Positions 1 to 10,992 of a stretch of 64,000 bases of DNA are shown in pieces. The position numbers and the translations under genes are program-made. Within the stretch, counting starts at the first letter, position 1, and each line of letters starts with the position of its first letter. The stretch lies in contig OY759214.1 in NCBI GenBank assembly GCA_963662175.1, positions 103,006,115 through 103,070,114 on the forward strand. The letters are read 5' to 3'. The notes below the pieces were generated by a model. It did no database searches. It had not been told where the DNA came from and worked only from the letters and a program-made list of their open reading frames with translations. Origin of the DNA: Aradus depressus. Lineage: Eukaryota > Arthropoda > Insecta > Hemiptera > Aradidae.

Positions 1-94
1 CATATAAAAAATAAAAATAAATCAGTGAGTGTAAGTGAGAGAGAGACTTCGATACATCGTTGAGCAATGAGTTGAAGACACCAAGGAGCCAGCC

Positions 95-235
95 AACATG
101 TGCGTTTGAGGAGGAAGCTAATCTACCTGTGTATTGGAGGAAGACGTTAATCCATCTGTGTATTGAAGGAGGAAGCTTATCATGTGGATTCGAGGAAGAA
201 GCTAAATCAACATGTGTATTGGAAGAAATTAAATC
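95..235 (+). repeat. four imperfect ~36-bp repeats upstream of the LTR-1 polypurine tract
   Basis: Repeats alternate between a gaggaggaagct or gaggaagaagct core and a tgtgtattgg core. The reverse copy lies at 49030-49165. They may act at the RNA level near the 3' end of LTR-1, but this is only a guess. Confidence 0.6.
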
Positions 236-294
236 TGAAAGAACTTATATAAAAAAAAAAAAAAAAAAAAATTTGTGAACAAACATTTTTTTTT

Positions 295-314
295 AAAAAG
301 AAGGGAAAGGCAAA
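295..314 (+). other. polypurine tract of LTR-1 copy 1
   Basis: A run of 18 purines and one C directly precedes the LTR start TGTGATG at 315. Plus-strand DNA primers sit here in LTR retrotransposons. The reverse copy at 48944-48963 carries the same tract with one change. Confidence 0.85.
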
Positions 315-1122
315 TGTGATGTACACTACGGAACATTTTTTTAATGAATATTTTAATGAAAAGAGGTAATTTTTTTTTATTATAATCTAATATCATATAT
401 ATATTAGATATATATCAAGGTGTTTAAGAAAACAAAACAAGAAAACATATAAAACAGCTGTAAAAAAAAAGAGTGTTAAATGCAATGGAGTCGTGAGCTA
501 GCTCTTAAACGGTGCATGTGGTTTGATATGTTTTAAATAAAAATGAAGTTGAACAATTAGATGAAAGTTGACTGGGGTGGAATTAAAGTGTGAAGAGTTG
601 ACGGGGTCTGGTTTTTGTGGTAGAGGCGTCGAGAAGGTACAATTAATAATATATATTTTTCAATATGCCCAAATAAAAAAAAAAGAAATAGTTTTTTAAG
701 TATTAATTTAATGTTTTTGTGCCATTGTAAATTTTTGTTTTGTTTGTTCAAATAAGTTTTTTTTTTAAATTTAAATATGTAAATATAGATAATAACCCAA
801 TTATTGTCCTCTTCAAATTCTATTCTATTCATCTTCCCTGTTGGCCCAGTAGTAGTATCATTTGAAAAACCTTTGGATTAGAAATTAATATTATTTAAAA
901 TTATTAAAAATTGGTATCTCTTTGTGAATCCAAGTGTAAAGTTTGTTTAATTGAATTTTTTTCGTTGTATACGTGTACTTTCTTAAAAATTGCACGTCTT
1001 AAATTATTGATAATATTTTTTTAGGGCAAGTTTCGGCAAACTACTGTAGAAATCAAAATTTAAATAAACAAAAGAGATCAAATTTCTACAGGAAATGTGG
1101 TAGCAAACAAGTTATTATCACA
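315..1122 (+). repeat. LTR-1 long terminal repeat, copy 1
   Basis: 808-bp LTR that starts TGTGAT and ends ATCACA, a 6-bp terminal inverted repeat. The boundaries were set by comparison with the LTRs at 48150-48943 and 52361-57647. The sequence is very AT-rich and carries no ORF of note. Confidence 0.88.
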
Positions 1123-1199
1123 ATAAACGTGGAGGGTAGGGTATAAGAAAGTCACAAGAGATTTTTTTTTTAAAATACAGTAAATATAGTTTTCTTTTA

Positions 1200-1590
1200 T
1201 TTATTGTCTTTGCAGGATAACAACAGTTAAATACATTTTTAAAATACAGTAAATATAGTTTTCTTTTATTTATTGTCTTTGCAGGATAACAACAGTTAAA
1301 TACATTAAGGACAGTTTCCTTTTTATCTATTGTCTTCGCAGGATACAAACAGTTAAATACGAGTACATTAAAGACAGTTGTATTTTTATTTGTTGTGTTT
1401 GCAGGATACAAACAGTTAAATACATTAACAATTGTTTTCTTTCTTATTTACTGCCTTCGCAGGATACAAACAGTTAAATACTCCTACATTAAAGTAAAGT
1501 TTCTTTTTTATCTATTGCCTTCGCAGGATACACACAGTTTAATACATTACAAACAGTTTTCTTTTTATTTATTGTATTCGCAGGATTTCT
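1200..1590. repeat. minisatellite, 57-69 bp unit, seven copies
   Basis: The motif gcaggata recurs at about 1212, 1281, 1338, 1401, 1460, 1523 and 1580. Six of the seven copies continue as acaacagttaaatac or a close variant. Unit length varies from 57 to 69 bp through differences in the T-rich spacer. The ORFs readable on either strand are products of the repeat. Confidence 0.85.
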
Positions 1591-2119
1591 TTTTTTCTTC
1601 TGAAGAATAATTTCGTTCTAATTGCTTCTTCATTGCCATACTCAACAAGTGAATTAGTTATTAGGTAAGACACGAATACAGTTGAAGTTTGGATTTTATA
1701 TAAGTTAGATTCATTGTATACCGTGCATACTACATCTGAATACGAACAAACAAGAGGGCCCATTTTGAAATTCCAGAAATTAATAACAAAACTCCCTGTA
1801 CATTTAACTCAACAGTACTTTCTTTTCTAGTGACAACATTGGTGGAAGCCATTACCAATAATATGGAGGTAAGCTAATTAAATCTTTACCTCCTACTTCA
1901 GAGAATATGAATTATTTCTTCAATTGTTAAATGTAAATAGTCCGTTGCACAAAAAATGGCACATATCTGGGAGACCTGATCTGATTTTGTCTAAAGAGTT
2001 GGAAACTTCATTTGAAACGCTGTTATAAGTACCTGTCTAGCAGTCTCAAGTGTCGCCTTTACTATTGATATTGTTCTGAAAGTTTAAATCAGGGAAAGGT
2101 CTGAAGCAAGAAGATGCTC
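1591..2119. other. unassigned intergenic sequence
   Basis: AT-rich single-copy-looking DNA. I see no gene, repeat or element boundary in it. Confidence 0.5.
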
Positions 2120-2790
2120 TAGCCTGCCTCCTTTGTGAGTGGAACCATCTTTAATAGACTTGTACAGATTCTCGCCTATGCCGGCTCCATAGTTACACAA
2201 GACAATGCTAACGAAATTGAAATAAGGAAGAGAATCTTTGCGACAAACAAGTGCTACTATGGTCTCAGCAAGCACTTCAGAAGCAACCACATATCCAGAC
2301 AGACTAAATTCGTTCTATATAAGACCCTTATCCGCCCAGTTCTTCTGTATGGCTCAGAAACCTGGACAACTTCAAAAATGAGCAAACAGAGCCTATTGGT
2401 GCTCGAAAGGAAGGTTCTGCGTAGAATATTTGGAGGAGTGCAAATAGACTAAGCATGGCGCAGACGCACCAACCAGGAGCTCTACGAACTATATAGAAAA
2501 CCAGATGCCCTGAAAGTCATGAAGATTGGGCGGTTAAGATGGGCAGAACATGTCGCCAGGATGGAAGCTGAGGAAATGTCAAAGAAGCTGCTAATGGAGC
2601 CCATTCATGGAGTAAGACGGCGAGGAAGACCTAAGCTGAGATGGTGTGGCAGAAGATGCCCGAAACATGTTCCGCATCAGGAACTGGATGGCAGCCGCAC
2701 AGGATCGAGACAATTGGCGGCTGTTGGTGGAGGAGGCCAGGACCCGTCACTGGGTTATTGCGCCATGATTGATTGATTGTTCTGAATAAG
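2120..2790 (+). pseudogene. 3' fragment of an RTE-type non-LTR retrotransposon
   Basis: The reading frame encodes the C-terminal end of a non-LTR reverse transcriptase: an RTKFVLYKTLIRPVLLYGSE segment, an ERKVLRRIFG segment, then KIGRLRWAEHVARM and RRRGRPKLRW. This order is typical of RTE-like elements. The catalytic part of the RT is absent, so the copy is 5' truncated. There is one in-frame TAA at 2450-2452, and a frame change near 2645 after which another frame continues to a stop at about 2768. The end, just after ATTGATTGATTG at about 2766-2777, fits RTE elements, which often end in a short tandem repeat rather than poly(A). Clade assignment is from protein similarity recalled, not searched. 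Confidence 0.75.
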
Positions 2791-3046
2791 ATTAAGGTAG
2801 TATTTATCAAATCAAGAAAATAAATTAATACAACTGTAGTTCGTTAAATTTTCTAAAGAATGATCACATTGGTAACACATATTTGTGGGAATGGCGAGTC
2901 CCATACAAAAATTTCTCCGGAAGAATGTGGATCGACATAGACATCTCCTTAAAGTCCTCACAAAAAAAAAAATATATATATATATATATTGTAGCATGTC
3001 TACCATATAGACAATTATTGTCATTATTATACAGCAAGGACCAGTG

Positions 3047-3378
3047 ACACTATGAGCGAATCGAGGCCACTTGGAGCTGATTAGAAAAGGACTTTATTAA
3101 GAAGATTAATGCTCGGAACTAGCGATGCCTGCGAGCAAATCGCGATCGCTAGGAGCGAATTGTGGGTCGTTTGGAGTTGAATTGAAGATGATTTTATTTA
3201 GAAGAATATGCTTGGAACTAGCGATGCCTGCGAGTGAATGGCGATCGCTAGGAGCGAAACAAGAGCGAATTGTGGATTGTTTGGAGTTGAATTGAAGATA
3301 ATTTCATTTGAAAGAACATGCTCGAAACTATCGATGCCTGCGAGTGAATCGCGATCGCTAGGAGCGAAAACAAGGAAC
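3047..3378. repeat. tandem repeat, ~99-110 bp unit, three copies
   Basis: The segment gatcgctaggagcgaa recurs at about 3144, 3243 and 3353. Each is preceded by actagcgatgcctgcgag or a close variant. The third unit contains a small insertion. Confidence 0.8.
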
Positions 3379-5638
3379 AAAGGATATAGAGGAAAGGAAG
3401 GAAGCAAGATAATTGTTTATATCCGGAGTTGCCTGAACGACCAAGGCAGGCTGGCAATCTGCTATTCACGGAAGAGGTTTACGCAACCGGTGATCGGTGA
3501 TTGGCTGGAAGTTAATTTGGCGGGAAAGAACAGCCAATGAGATGTCGGGATCCATCCCCACCACCACGAAAATCAAAAGTAGAGTCCGGGAGGAGCATCA
3601 GTTTACGTTGAGAGTTGGGGCCGCACAGTTCTCGTCAGGTATATCTTTCTATTTTAGATTCTACAATTCAATTTTAAATATGTGAATTCAAGTTCCTCTG
3701 CATGCTTGGGCCGTTCAGGCCACTCGAACTAGCCAGTGAATTATAATGTATTTCGGACGGTGTAAAGCCAGTGGAAAATGTAAATTCTAATGTAGCCTCG
3801 AAACCAGACAGATCTTCAATGACTTTAAAATATTATTTTTGAGTATATGAGATTATTTTTTTATGTTTAGGAGAAATGAAGGATAGGTAGGGAATAGGTG
3901 AAGACCTGATTAACGTCCCATAAATAATAAGAAATATATACTTATAAGGGGGGATATATTGAATAAATAAGAAAATAATTAGTTTTTTTTTTGATTGCTC
4001 CAATGTAGATGATAGGGTGAAATATTTATAAAATGAGACCATAGAATGAAAGTTTTGAATTTAGAAGGCAACCCATTTTTTTTTTCATGGATAATACGAA
4101 AATAAAATGTTTTCAAGTAGACCTAGATTTTTTGAGAAATTTAGATATTGAAGTGTAATTGTTAAAATTGGTTATCCATATTTTAGAGAAAATTAGTTAT
4201 TGATATGTTTTTTTTTTTTTTTTGCATAAAATAATTTGATTAGTGTGAAAGAAGGAGAAAGGATGAAAATTGTGTAAAATAAATATTGAAGATTTGGTAC
4301 CCATAGTAAAAATTAATAATTTGATTTTTGTTATATTAATTATAAGATTTCATGTAAATATATATTATTCAACTCCTATTTAGTAATTTGTTTATTTTTT
4401 TTGAAGTTTGTGTTGAAATTCGTGTGTATATTATAGTTTGAGAATAAATGAGTTGATTTTTTTTAATTATAAATTTTATGTATAGGTTGTTTTAAATACT
4501 AGTTTTTTTTATAGTTTTTTTTGTATGGAAATTATTGTATGTAGGAATAAAATTGTCCTATGTACAATTTTAGTAAAACACGGAGAGGGTAAATGTAATG
4601 TAGTCAATATGCGACTAGGCCAAATGTATTTCTTAAAATATAAGATAAATAATAATATGTGTAGTGGCAATAATGTATGTAGTGTAAAGTAAATAATATA
4701 ATGGAGAAATAAACCTTAAATATTGGAGGCTGGAGAGAGGTATCAGGCTCAGGTATCAAGGGGTAGCACAGAGGGGACCATATAACCTCCATAAACTACC
4801 TGTAGAAATAGTTATACAGATTTTTACAACCCAGTTTGACAGAGAATGGAAATATTACCGGATTAGAGTCTCAAGCCCGCTGTTAGTGACATATAAAACT
4901 GTCTGAAATGCCAACATAAAGATTGACAAAGATCAAATTGGAGGTCTCCAAGGAGAAGCCGAGAACTTCCCAATATAGCAGAGGAGAAGGGGAAAGAGAA
5001 GGAGAGGGGGAACAAGTCCAGGAGCCTCGAGGAAGTGGAGAGTGGATCGTCACTTCTAGTTGAGGGGTGGACAGATCAAGAGTTGAGATCCAGCAGCCTT
5101 CGAGGGAATCTCCAGTCAAGTTGAGCCATTGAGATCCAGAAGTTGAGGAGGAGCCCAGCCGCCAGTCATTCTTCCACTCTAAAGCCCTCGCAGATCTACC
5201 CGGCATCCAATGAGCATCCAATTAGTCTCCTGCCCCTGTCTCTACATCTTTCATTATCCAAAAGGTCAAATTTTATATTATATTTTTTATTATTAATTTT
5301 TTTATTGTAAATATATTCTTTTAAAAATGAGTTTCTAAATTTTAGTTGTTTGTTCCTATGCTCTATCCCAGGTCAGTCAAGGTTTGACAATTTGGTTTTT
5401 CAAAACTCTTTTCGCTGACGAATCCTTCGCCTTTGGACTATAGAAATCCAATTTATATATTTAAAATCAGTAAATTTAATGATCGTTCTATTAAATAGGC
5501 GGTCCGGCATCCTTTAAATATTTTAATTTAGTAAAGATAAATCATTTTGAGAAAATCTCCGCAGCTTAGAGTAAAAGTAAAGTAAATATATATCATTTTT
5601 ATTAAGTAAGATCGCGGCGCGAAACGCATTTTATTACA
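3379..5638. other. unassigned 2.3-kb AT-rich stretch
   Basis: Long T and A tracts with short GC-richer islands near 3400-3720 and 4990-5230. I find no convincing coding region, and no terminal repeats that would define an element. It could be an old LTR or non-coding element too decayed to recognise by eye. Confidence 0.4.
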
Positions 5639-6624
5639 AGGGCTTGTTCTAAATGCTCCTGTTGCGACACGGATACCTTTATGATGGATGGCGTCGAGTA
5701 TTTCCAGATAGGATTTTCTCGCGGATCCGTACACGAAACAACAGTAGTCCATTTTGAAACATATGATGGCTTTGTATATCTTGATCAATGTTTCTCTATC
5801 AGAGCCCCAGTCCAAATTGCTCAAAAGATAAAGGATTTTCATGGAATTCGAGCATTTTTCCTTGAGGTACTTGATATGGGCTATCCAGTTTAATTTGGAG
5901 TCCAGAATTACTCCCAGGATACGGACTTGATTGAGATAGCGTATGGGGGTACTTTCAAATGTTATTACAGGATTTGTTAGAACGTTTCTTTTCCGGTGAA
6001 AGTGAACACAGCAAGTATTGTCCAAGGAGACTCTTAGTCCTGTTTCTTGCGACCACCTTTGCATTTTGTTGACTGTGTTTTGGAGGTTCGACTGGACATT
6101 TTTCATATTGTGTCCTCTACATATTATGGCGAAGTCATCTGCGTAGAGAAATCCTTGTACGTTTTTGTTAGACATTGATCAATTTTGTTTATAGCGATCA
6201 TGAAGAGGGTTGTGCTTAGAACACTTCCCTGTGGTACGACTTGGTTTTACATTTTTGAGCTTGACAGATTGTTACCAAGTAATACGCGGAAGGAGCGGTG
6301 TGTGAGAAAGCCTTTTATGAAAATTGGGAGACTACCTCTGAATCCCCAGGCAGACAGAGTCTTTAAGATGTCATATCGCCATGTTGTAACGAATGCTTTT
6401 GTGATGTCAAAAAATATTCCTATAGCTTCTTGTTTGTTGATGGATGCATCCTGTAGTACGGCTTCTATTTTTACCAGGTTATCAACCGTTCATCTCCTCT
6501 TCGGGAAGCCACATTGTAGATTAGAGAGTAACTATTCATTCTCTAGCTTCCAGGAAAGTCTCCTGTTGATCATCCTTTCCATGATCTTGCAGAGGCAGCA
6601 AAAGAGCGAGATAGGGCGATAGCT
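5639..6624 (-). pseudogene. NL-B copy 1, RT part of ORF2
   Basis: Minus-strand remnant of the same non-LTR family whose ORF2 is intact at 28388-32053. It covers the RT palm, including the catalytic YADD in a GFLYADDFAII context, and continues to the start of the thumb region. It is broken by frame changes near 6180. Homology to the intact copy stops abruptly at about 5639, so the RNase H domain and 3' end are missing. Element NL-C interrupts it at 6624, and its upstream half resumes at 10976. Confidence 0.85.
6608..6624. repeat. target-site duplication of NL-C (left)
   Basis: GAGATAGGGCGATAGCT, 17 bp, perfectly repeated at 10976-10992. It belongs to the NL-B coding sequence, which the intact copy shows uninterrupted near 30530-30550. 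Confidence 0.92.
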
Positions 6625-6643
6625 TTTTTTTTTTTTTTTTTTT
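6625..6643 (-). other. poly(A) tail of NL-C
   Basis: 19 T on the plus strand, directly next to the target-site duplication. It marks the 3' end of the inserted transcript. Confidence 0.9.
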
Positions 6644-6762
6644 CGGCGCTTCACACCGAGTGAGCTCGGGATTTTGTCAAGGGTTCTTTTCTGCCTGCTT
6701 CCCTAAGCCGGGGGCTGCCGCCGCAGCGCCTGTCGGCGGTCGGCAGGGCCCCCGGCGCCGAG

Positions 6763-9700
6763 TTAGAAGGCTTTCTTGATTCTCCGCCAGGAGGAGACGA
6801 ACCGGCCAAAAGCCAGGTAACCAGCCTCCGTCATAAGTCCCGGCTGGTCCAGTCCCAGGTACGAACCTGTCCGGCGGATCAGCACCGCCCTGGGCCCGTC
6901 GTATAGCGGGCATTCGAGGACCACGTGTTCCGCAGTCTCGACGCCGCCACATGAGCAGGCAGGGCTGTTCTTCCTCTTAAAGAAGAAGAGCTTGGCGTTG
7001 AAGTCGCCGTGACCTGTTAACACCTGTGACATCCAATGGTCTGGTTGTATCCATGGGGAGTCAAGTCGCGTCTGGACGCTTGGGAAATAGGCGAAGGTTG
7101 TTCGACCATCTGTCGATCGCGCCCAACGCTGTTGCCATCTTTCCACGATCCATTCCTGGACAATGCCCCTCAGGCGCTCTGGTCTCGCCTGTCCTTTCAT
7201 CTCCTCCTCCAGGGCTTGATGCAAGGCCACATCCGTGTCTGCTTCCAGTGGTAAGCCGCGTCTGCAGAAGTACGAGGCGACGGCACCGTCCAAGACTAGG
7301 TCTATGGGTGGAGCCCCCGCCAGCACCTGCAGCGCAGCCGTGGAAACTGTACGGTAGGCCTTGGTCACCCTGAGGAGGGCTGCTCTTTGAGCTTGTAGTA
7401 GCAACGTACGCTGCCGTTTGGTGGGGCGATTCCACCATCCGGCAGCGGCGTACCTTGCCATAGCCTCGAAAACTCCGGTGTAAATAGTTTTACACGCAGA
7501 GTAGCCGAGGCCCCATGTCGCTCGTGCTAGGAAGCTCAGAGCGCTAAAGATGGCTGTTGTCCTAACCTTGATGGCAACAGTGTGGGGCGTGACGTTGAAT
7601 CCCGGCCCGATCCCCACACCCAGGTACATGATGACTGCCGGAAATCCAACGCGTCGGCCGTGTACTGCAAGAACCAGGGGGTGGCGGGCGTCAGTTATTC
7701 CTCTCATCAGCATGGCTGCTGTCTTGCTGGAAGAGAGGGTCAACTTGTTCAGTCGGCACCAAGTATCCGTAGAGTCGATCGCGGCTTGGGCTCGGGCGGT
7801 TAGAGTGGCGCGACTGTCAGCGTGCACCGTGACCACTAGATCGTCAACATAGGCCCTGTGTCCACGAGTCTCGAGTTCACGAAGCAGTCCGTCAAAGAGT
7901 ATGTTCTAGAGCGTTGGTCCGAGGACCGAGCCCTGGGGACACCCTCTAGTGACGTTCACTGTAATGCTGGTGAATTGCTGCCTCACCGTCGCAGAGCGCT
8001 CGCTGAGGAAGCTGGAGATGAGCCCGAATAGGTTCCTAGGTATTCCCACAGACCGTAGTCGCAAGAGAACGGCAGGCCACCAGGCGCAGTCGAAGGCCGC
8101 GGCTATGTCGAAGAATATGCAAAGAGAGTATTTCCCTCTGCCCTCTCCGACATCCGCCCTCAGCATCCTCAACGCATCCTCAGTGGATCTGCCTCTCATG
8201 CATCCGAACTGTCTGTGCGATACGAAGGCCTGTACCCGGGCCAAAATTCCGGAGAAGATCAGAATCTCCAGCACCTTGCCAGAGACTGGGAGTAGGCTGA
8301 TCGGTCTGTAGCTAACCGCCAAGGAGAGGTCCCGGTCCCCCGGCTTGACAAACTTGCACACAAGTGCCCGTTTCCAAGCACTGGGGAAGTGGCCGGTCCT
8401 TAGGCAGGAATTTACTAGATGAAGAAGATCCGCCTTTATGGCCGGGAATGCCTTCTTGATCATGGCGGCGTCTATGAGATCCATCCCAGGGGCACCGCCA
8501 TTCCTCTGCTTCCCGACTGCCAGGCTTAGAACTAATTCATCCAAATCCGGAGCGTCCTCCGTATCCGGCAGGGCACGAGCAGTCTCTCTTATAATTACCT
8601 GGATGGGGGAATCCTCCGTCGGGTCATCCGCCGGAAAGCCCACTCCCAGGTACATCCTTCCTGCCTCCTCGAGGGACAAGGCGTAAACGTCCCCGTCCCT
8701 GATGGAGGCCACCGGGGTGACCGGCCTGAGCCTCCCGGTGACGACCCGGTAAGGGGTCCCCCACGGATTTCTAACACTTTCCTCCTCTATAAAATTCCTC
8801 CAGCTTACCTTCTTCGCAGTGGCGATGCTTCGGCTGTAGGCATTATTCAGTTGTCGGTACTCTTCCCGCCTTATCACCTTTAGAAGTGGGTTCCCGCACC
8901 GTTGGTACCTACGCCTGGCGCGGTATACAACCCTCTTAGCGAGGGTAAGCTCCTCGCTCCACCAGGGAACCTTTTTGATCCTGTTCACCTTCCTGGGAAT
9001 GGTTTCGTCGGCAGCTCAGAGTAATATACTACCGAGCCGCTCAACTCCCTCCTCAATCTGGTCGACAGGGTCAAAGCTCCCGAGGCCTTCCCAATCCTCG
9101 TCACAGGAGTAGGTAGCAACTGCGGTCACAAAGGCGTCTGAAATGGCCTTGCGTGTAGCGAAGCGCGGATCTCTAGGCCTGATCGCTGGAAGATCGCGGT
9201 CAAAAAGCCGCACATCTATGACGCAGTGGTCGCTCGATGGGACTTCTCTGACGCGCCATCCTCCCATGGCCCGGCCTAGTCCGCTAGACACCAGTGTGAC
9301 ATCTATGTGGGATTCTCCCATTGCGCCACGAAATGTGGGCGGGGAGTCCGGGTCGTTGACAATGCGAAGATCATGGCGGGCTATCAAATCCAGTAGCCTG
9401 TCACCCCGGCGATCGGTGCGAACCGATCCCCAGGCGACTGACCACGAGTTAACATCTGCCAAGATGATCACGTTGCCTCCCTCAAGTTCATCCAGTATAT
9501 GATCCAGGTGGCCTAACTGTCGTTCTATGTCCTCAGAAAGGGGGAAGCATCCACTGATGACATAGCAGCTCACCTGGGGGTCAGTCACAACCAGTGCGGC
9601 CATAGGCCGCTGGTTGTCCCTCGCCCCCACCATAATCCTGTGGCCAGTGCCTAGGCCTGCCACGGCGCCTCTAACGCAATACGGCTCCTGGATGTTCTCC

Positions 9701-9795
9701 TGGGACACCAGGTGCCGTACTTCTTCGGCCACGATTCTGCGCCTATTCATGTTGTGTTGCCACACATGAAGACCGTCCCGCTTCCTACCGGCCAT
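6763..9795 (-). pseudogene. NL-C ORF2: endonuclease-reverse transcriptase (two stop codons)
   Basis: The frame runs 1010 codons from the ATG at 9795 to the stop at 6763. It is closed only by TGA at 9016-9018 and TAG at 7906-7908; no shift is needed. Order: an APE-type endonuclease (WQHNMNRRRIVAEEV start, DVNSWS, SSDHCVIDV), an RT with the PQGSVLGP motif and catalytic AYVDD, and a C-terminal part with LTGHGDFNAKLFFFKRK and a CCHC-like finger (CSCGGVETAEHVVLEC). No RNase H domain is present. This architecture is that of R1-clade elements, which nick DNA and prime reverse transcription at the target. The start was chosen because it overlaps the ORF1 stop by 11 bp. Confidence 0.88.
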
Positions 9796-10701
9796 AGTCC
9801 GTGCGAGCGGCCAGGGCCTCGATCGCCCGGATATACGTCGGGCAGGTATCACAGTTTGCACTGTGATTCGCGGCGGACTTTCCTGTGCTGCAATTGCAAC
9901 ACTTCGGCGGCTTAGTTTTTCTAACCGGACACTTGGTGTCGCTGTGGTTCTCTGCCGAGCACCACGCACACCTTTCCTTTCCCTTGCAATACTTGGCGAT
10001 ATGGCCGAATCCTTGACACCTTTTGCACCTCGTTACATCCAGGCAGTCCCCGACTCTGCATGGGTACCACTTACCCAGGGTGATGGTTCCTGCCGAGATG
10101 AGCTCTTTCCGGACATCGGACGGAGTCTCAGCTACCCAGTTTGTGGTCGGGCCGCCTTTAGGAGGGCCTTTCCTATAGACTGGGGTGATCCCTTTGTATT
10201 TTGGGTTTATTACTTCAAGCCTCCTAGAGAGGTCCTCCCCCGACCAGCTGGCAGGGACATCAAAAAGGACGACCCTGGGTCTTCTTCTGTTGAGCGCCTC
10301 GGCCCTCAGACCCGCTGCCTGAAGAGCCGGTGCGCCCAACAGGGACTCCAGCTCGGCCGGGGTGGACACCTGAAGGAGGCCGCCAGCAAGTCGATGAGAC
10401 GTTGGACGCCGTCGCTGACCACTCGCTGGCTGGCCTTGCCCATCTTTAAGGCAAGTGTCGTCTCCACTATTGAGCGCTGTATGGCAGCCGCCTCCTTATC
10501 CGGACTGTCTTCACTTAAGGTGGCGTCCTCCGCTTTGTTCGGCGCCGCAGCGCCTCCCAATGCAGGGAGACGTTTTACGGCAGGGAGAGTGGGGCGGCGA
10601 GGGAGGAGAGTTGTTGAGCTCACCTTCTGGGGTCGGGTGGTGGTATGGGAGAGGGTTGGGGAGGTGGGAGGGTGATTGGGAGTGAGTCTGGAATGCTCCA
10701 T
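9785..10701 (-). pseudogene. NL-C ORF1: Gag-like nucleic-acid-binding protein (one frameshift)
   Basis: An N-terminal segment (10701 down to about 10370), rich in proline, serine and threonine, joins across a frameshift near 10370 to a second frame ending at 9785. The second part carries three zinc knuckles in a row: CKRCQGFGHIAKYC, CAWCSAENHSDTKC, and a third starting CCNCSTG. R1-clade ORF1 proteins typically have three such knuckles and bind the element RNA. The stop overlaps the ORF2 start, which implies coupled translation. The frameshift means that this copy cannot make full-length ORF1. Confidence 0.85.
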
Positions 10702-10975
10702 CTGGACTGGGCAAAGGGAGATGGGGTGGGGAGAGTACCCCCTCCACTAGGCCTTCCTAACGGCTTCCAACTACCACGTGCTTCTCACGATTCAAAAAAT
10801 TTGAAAAATGAAAATCTCGGTAAATCATGTTGAAATTTTGAATGTCACTTCTCTAAACGGAACCCTTAACAAAAATCCAATCTATTTGTGAAAACAAACA
10901 CGATTTGTAGGGAACACAAAAACACAAAATCTGAGCGGGTCAGACGTGATGTTCACCCTTCGGCTGCTGGGGCGA
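10702..10975 (-). other. NL-C 5' leader
   Basis: 274 bp between the 5' target-site duplication and the ORF1 start. In R1-type elements this region would hold an internal promoter. I see no TATA-like element at the 5' end. Confidence 0.6.
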
Positions 10976-10992
10976 GAGATAGGGCGATAGCT
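10976..10992. repeat. target-site duplication of NL-C (right)
   Basis: Second copy of the 17-bp duplication described at 6608-6624. Confidence 0.92.

Larger units (their letters stand above)
1..1122 (+). mobile_element. LTR-1 copy 1, 3' end of a plus-strand element
   Basis: This is the 3' terminal part of an LTR retrotransposon that begins outside the window. It holds about 294 bp of internal sequence, a polypurine tract and a complete LTR. The same sequence recurs in reverse orientation at 48150-49250, and its LTR recurs again at 52361-57647. Those copies fix the LTR boundaries. The internal part (60-278) can be read as a 72-residue ORF made of four imperfect repeats containing EEA-type motifs; the same repeats occur at 49004-49195. 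I think this reading is incidental, since it lies just upstream of the polypurine tract where LTR elements are usually non-coding. The 5' part of the element and its target-site duplication are outside the window. Confidence 0.85.
6625..10975 (-). mobile_element. NL-C, near-intact R1-type non-LTR retrotransposon
   Basis: A 4.35-kb element on the minus strand. On the plus strand it reads as a 19-T tract (the poly(A) tail), ORF2, ORF1 and a 5' leader of about 275 bp. It is flanked by a perfect 17-bp target-site duplication and sits inside NL-B. ORF1 and ORF2 overlap by 11 bp, as is common in the R1 clade. It is much more GC-rich than its surroundings. The damage is light: one frameshift in ORF1 and two stop codons in ORF2. 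The clean duplication and tail suggest a young insertion. Confidence 0.92.

Noticed and set aside
557..832. 91-residue ORF inside the LTR-1 LTR
   Set aside because: Antisense translation of AT-rich LTR, not kept open in the other LTR copies.
4883..5221. 112-residue minus-strand ORF
   Set aside because: Low-complexity serine/proline-rich translation of a purine-rich stretch, with no supporting context.
7026..8311. Plus-strand ORFs of 70-120 residues over NL-C
   Set aside because: Antisense shadows of the GC-rich ORF2, without recognisable motifs.
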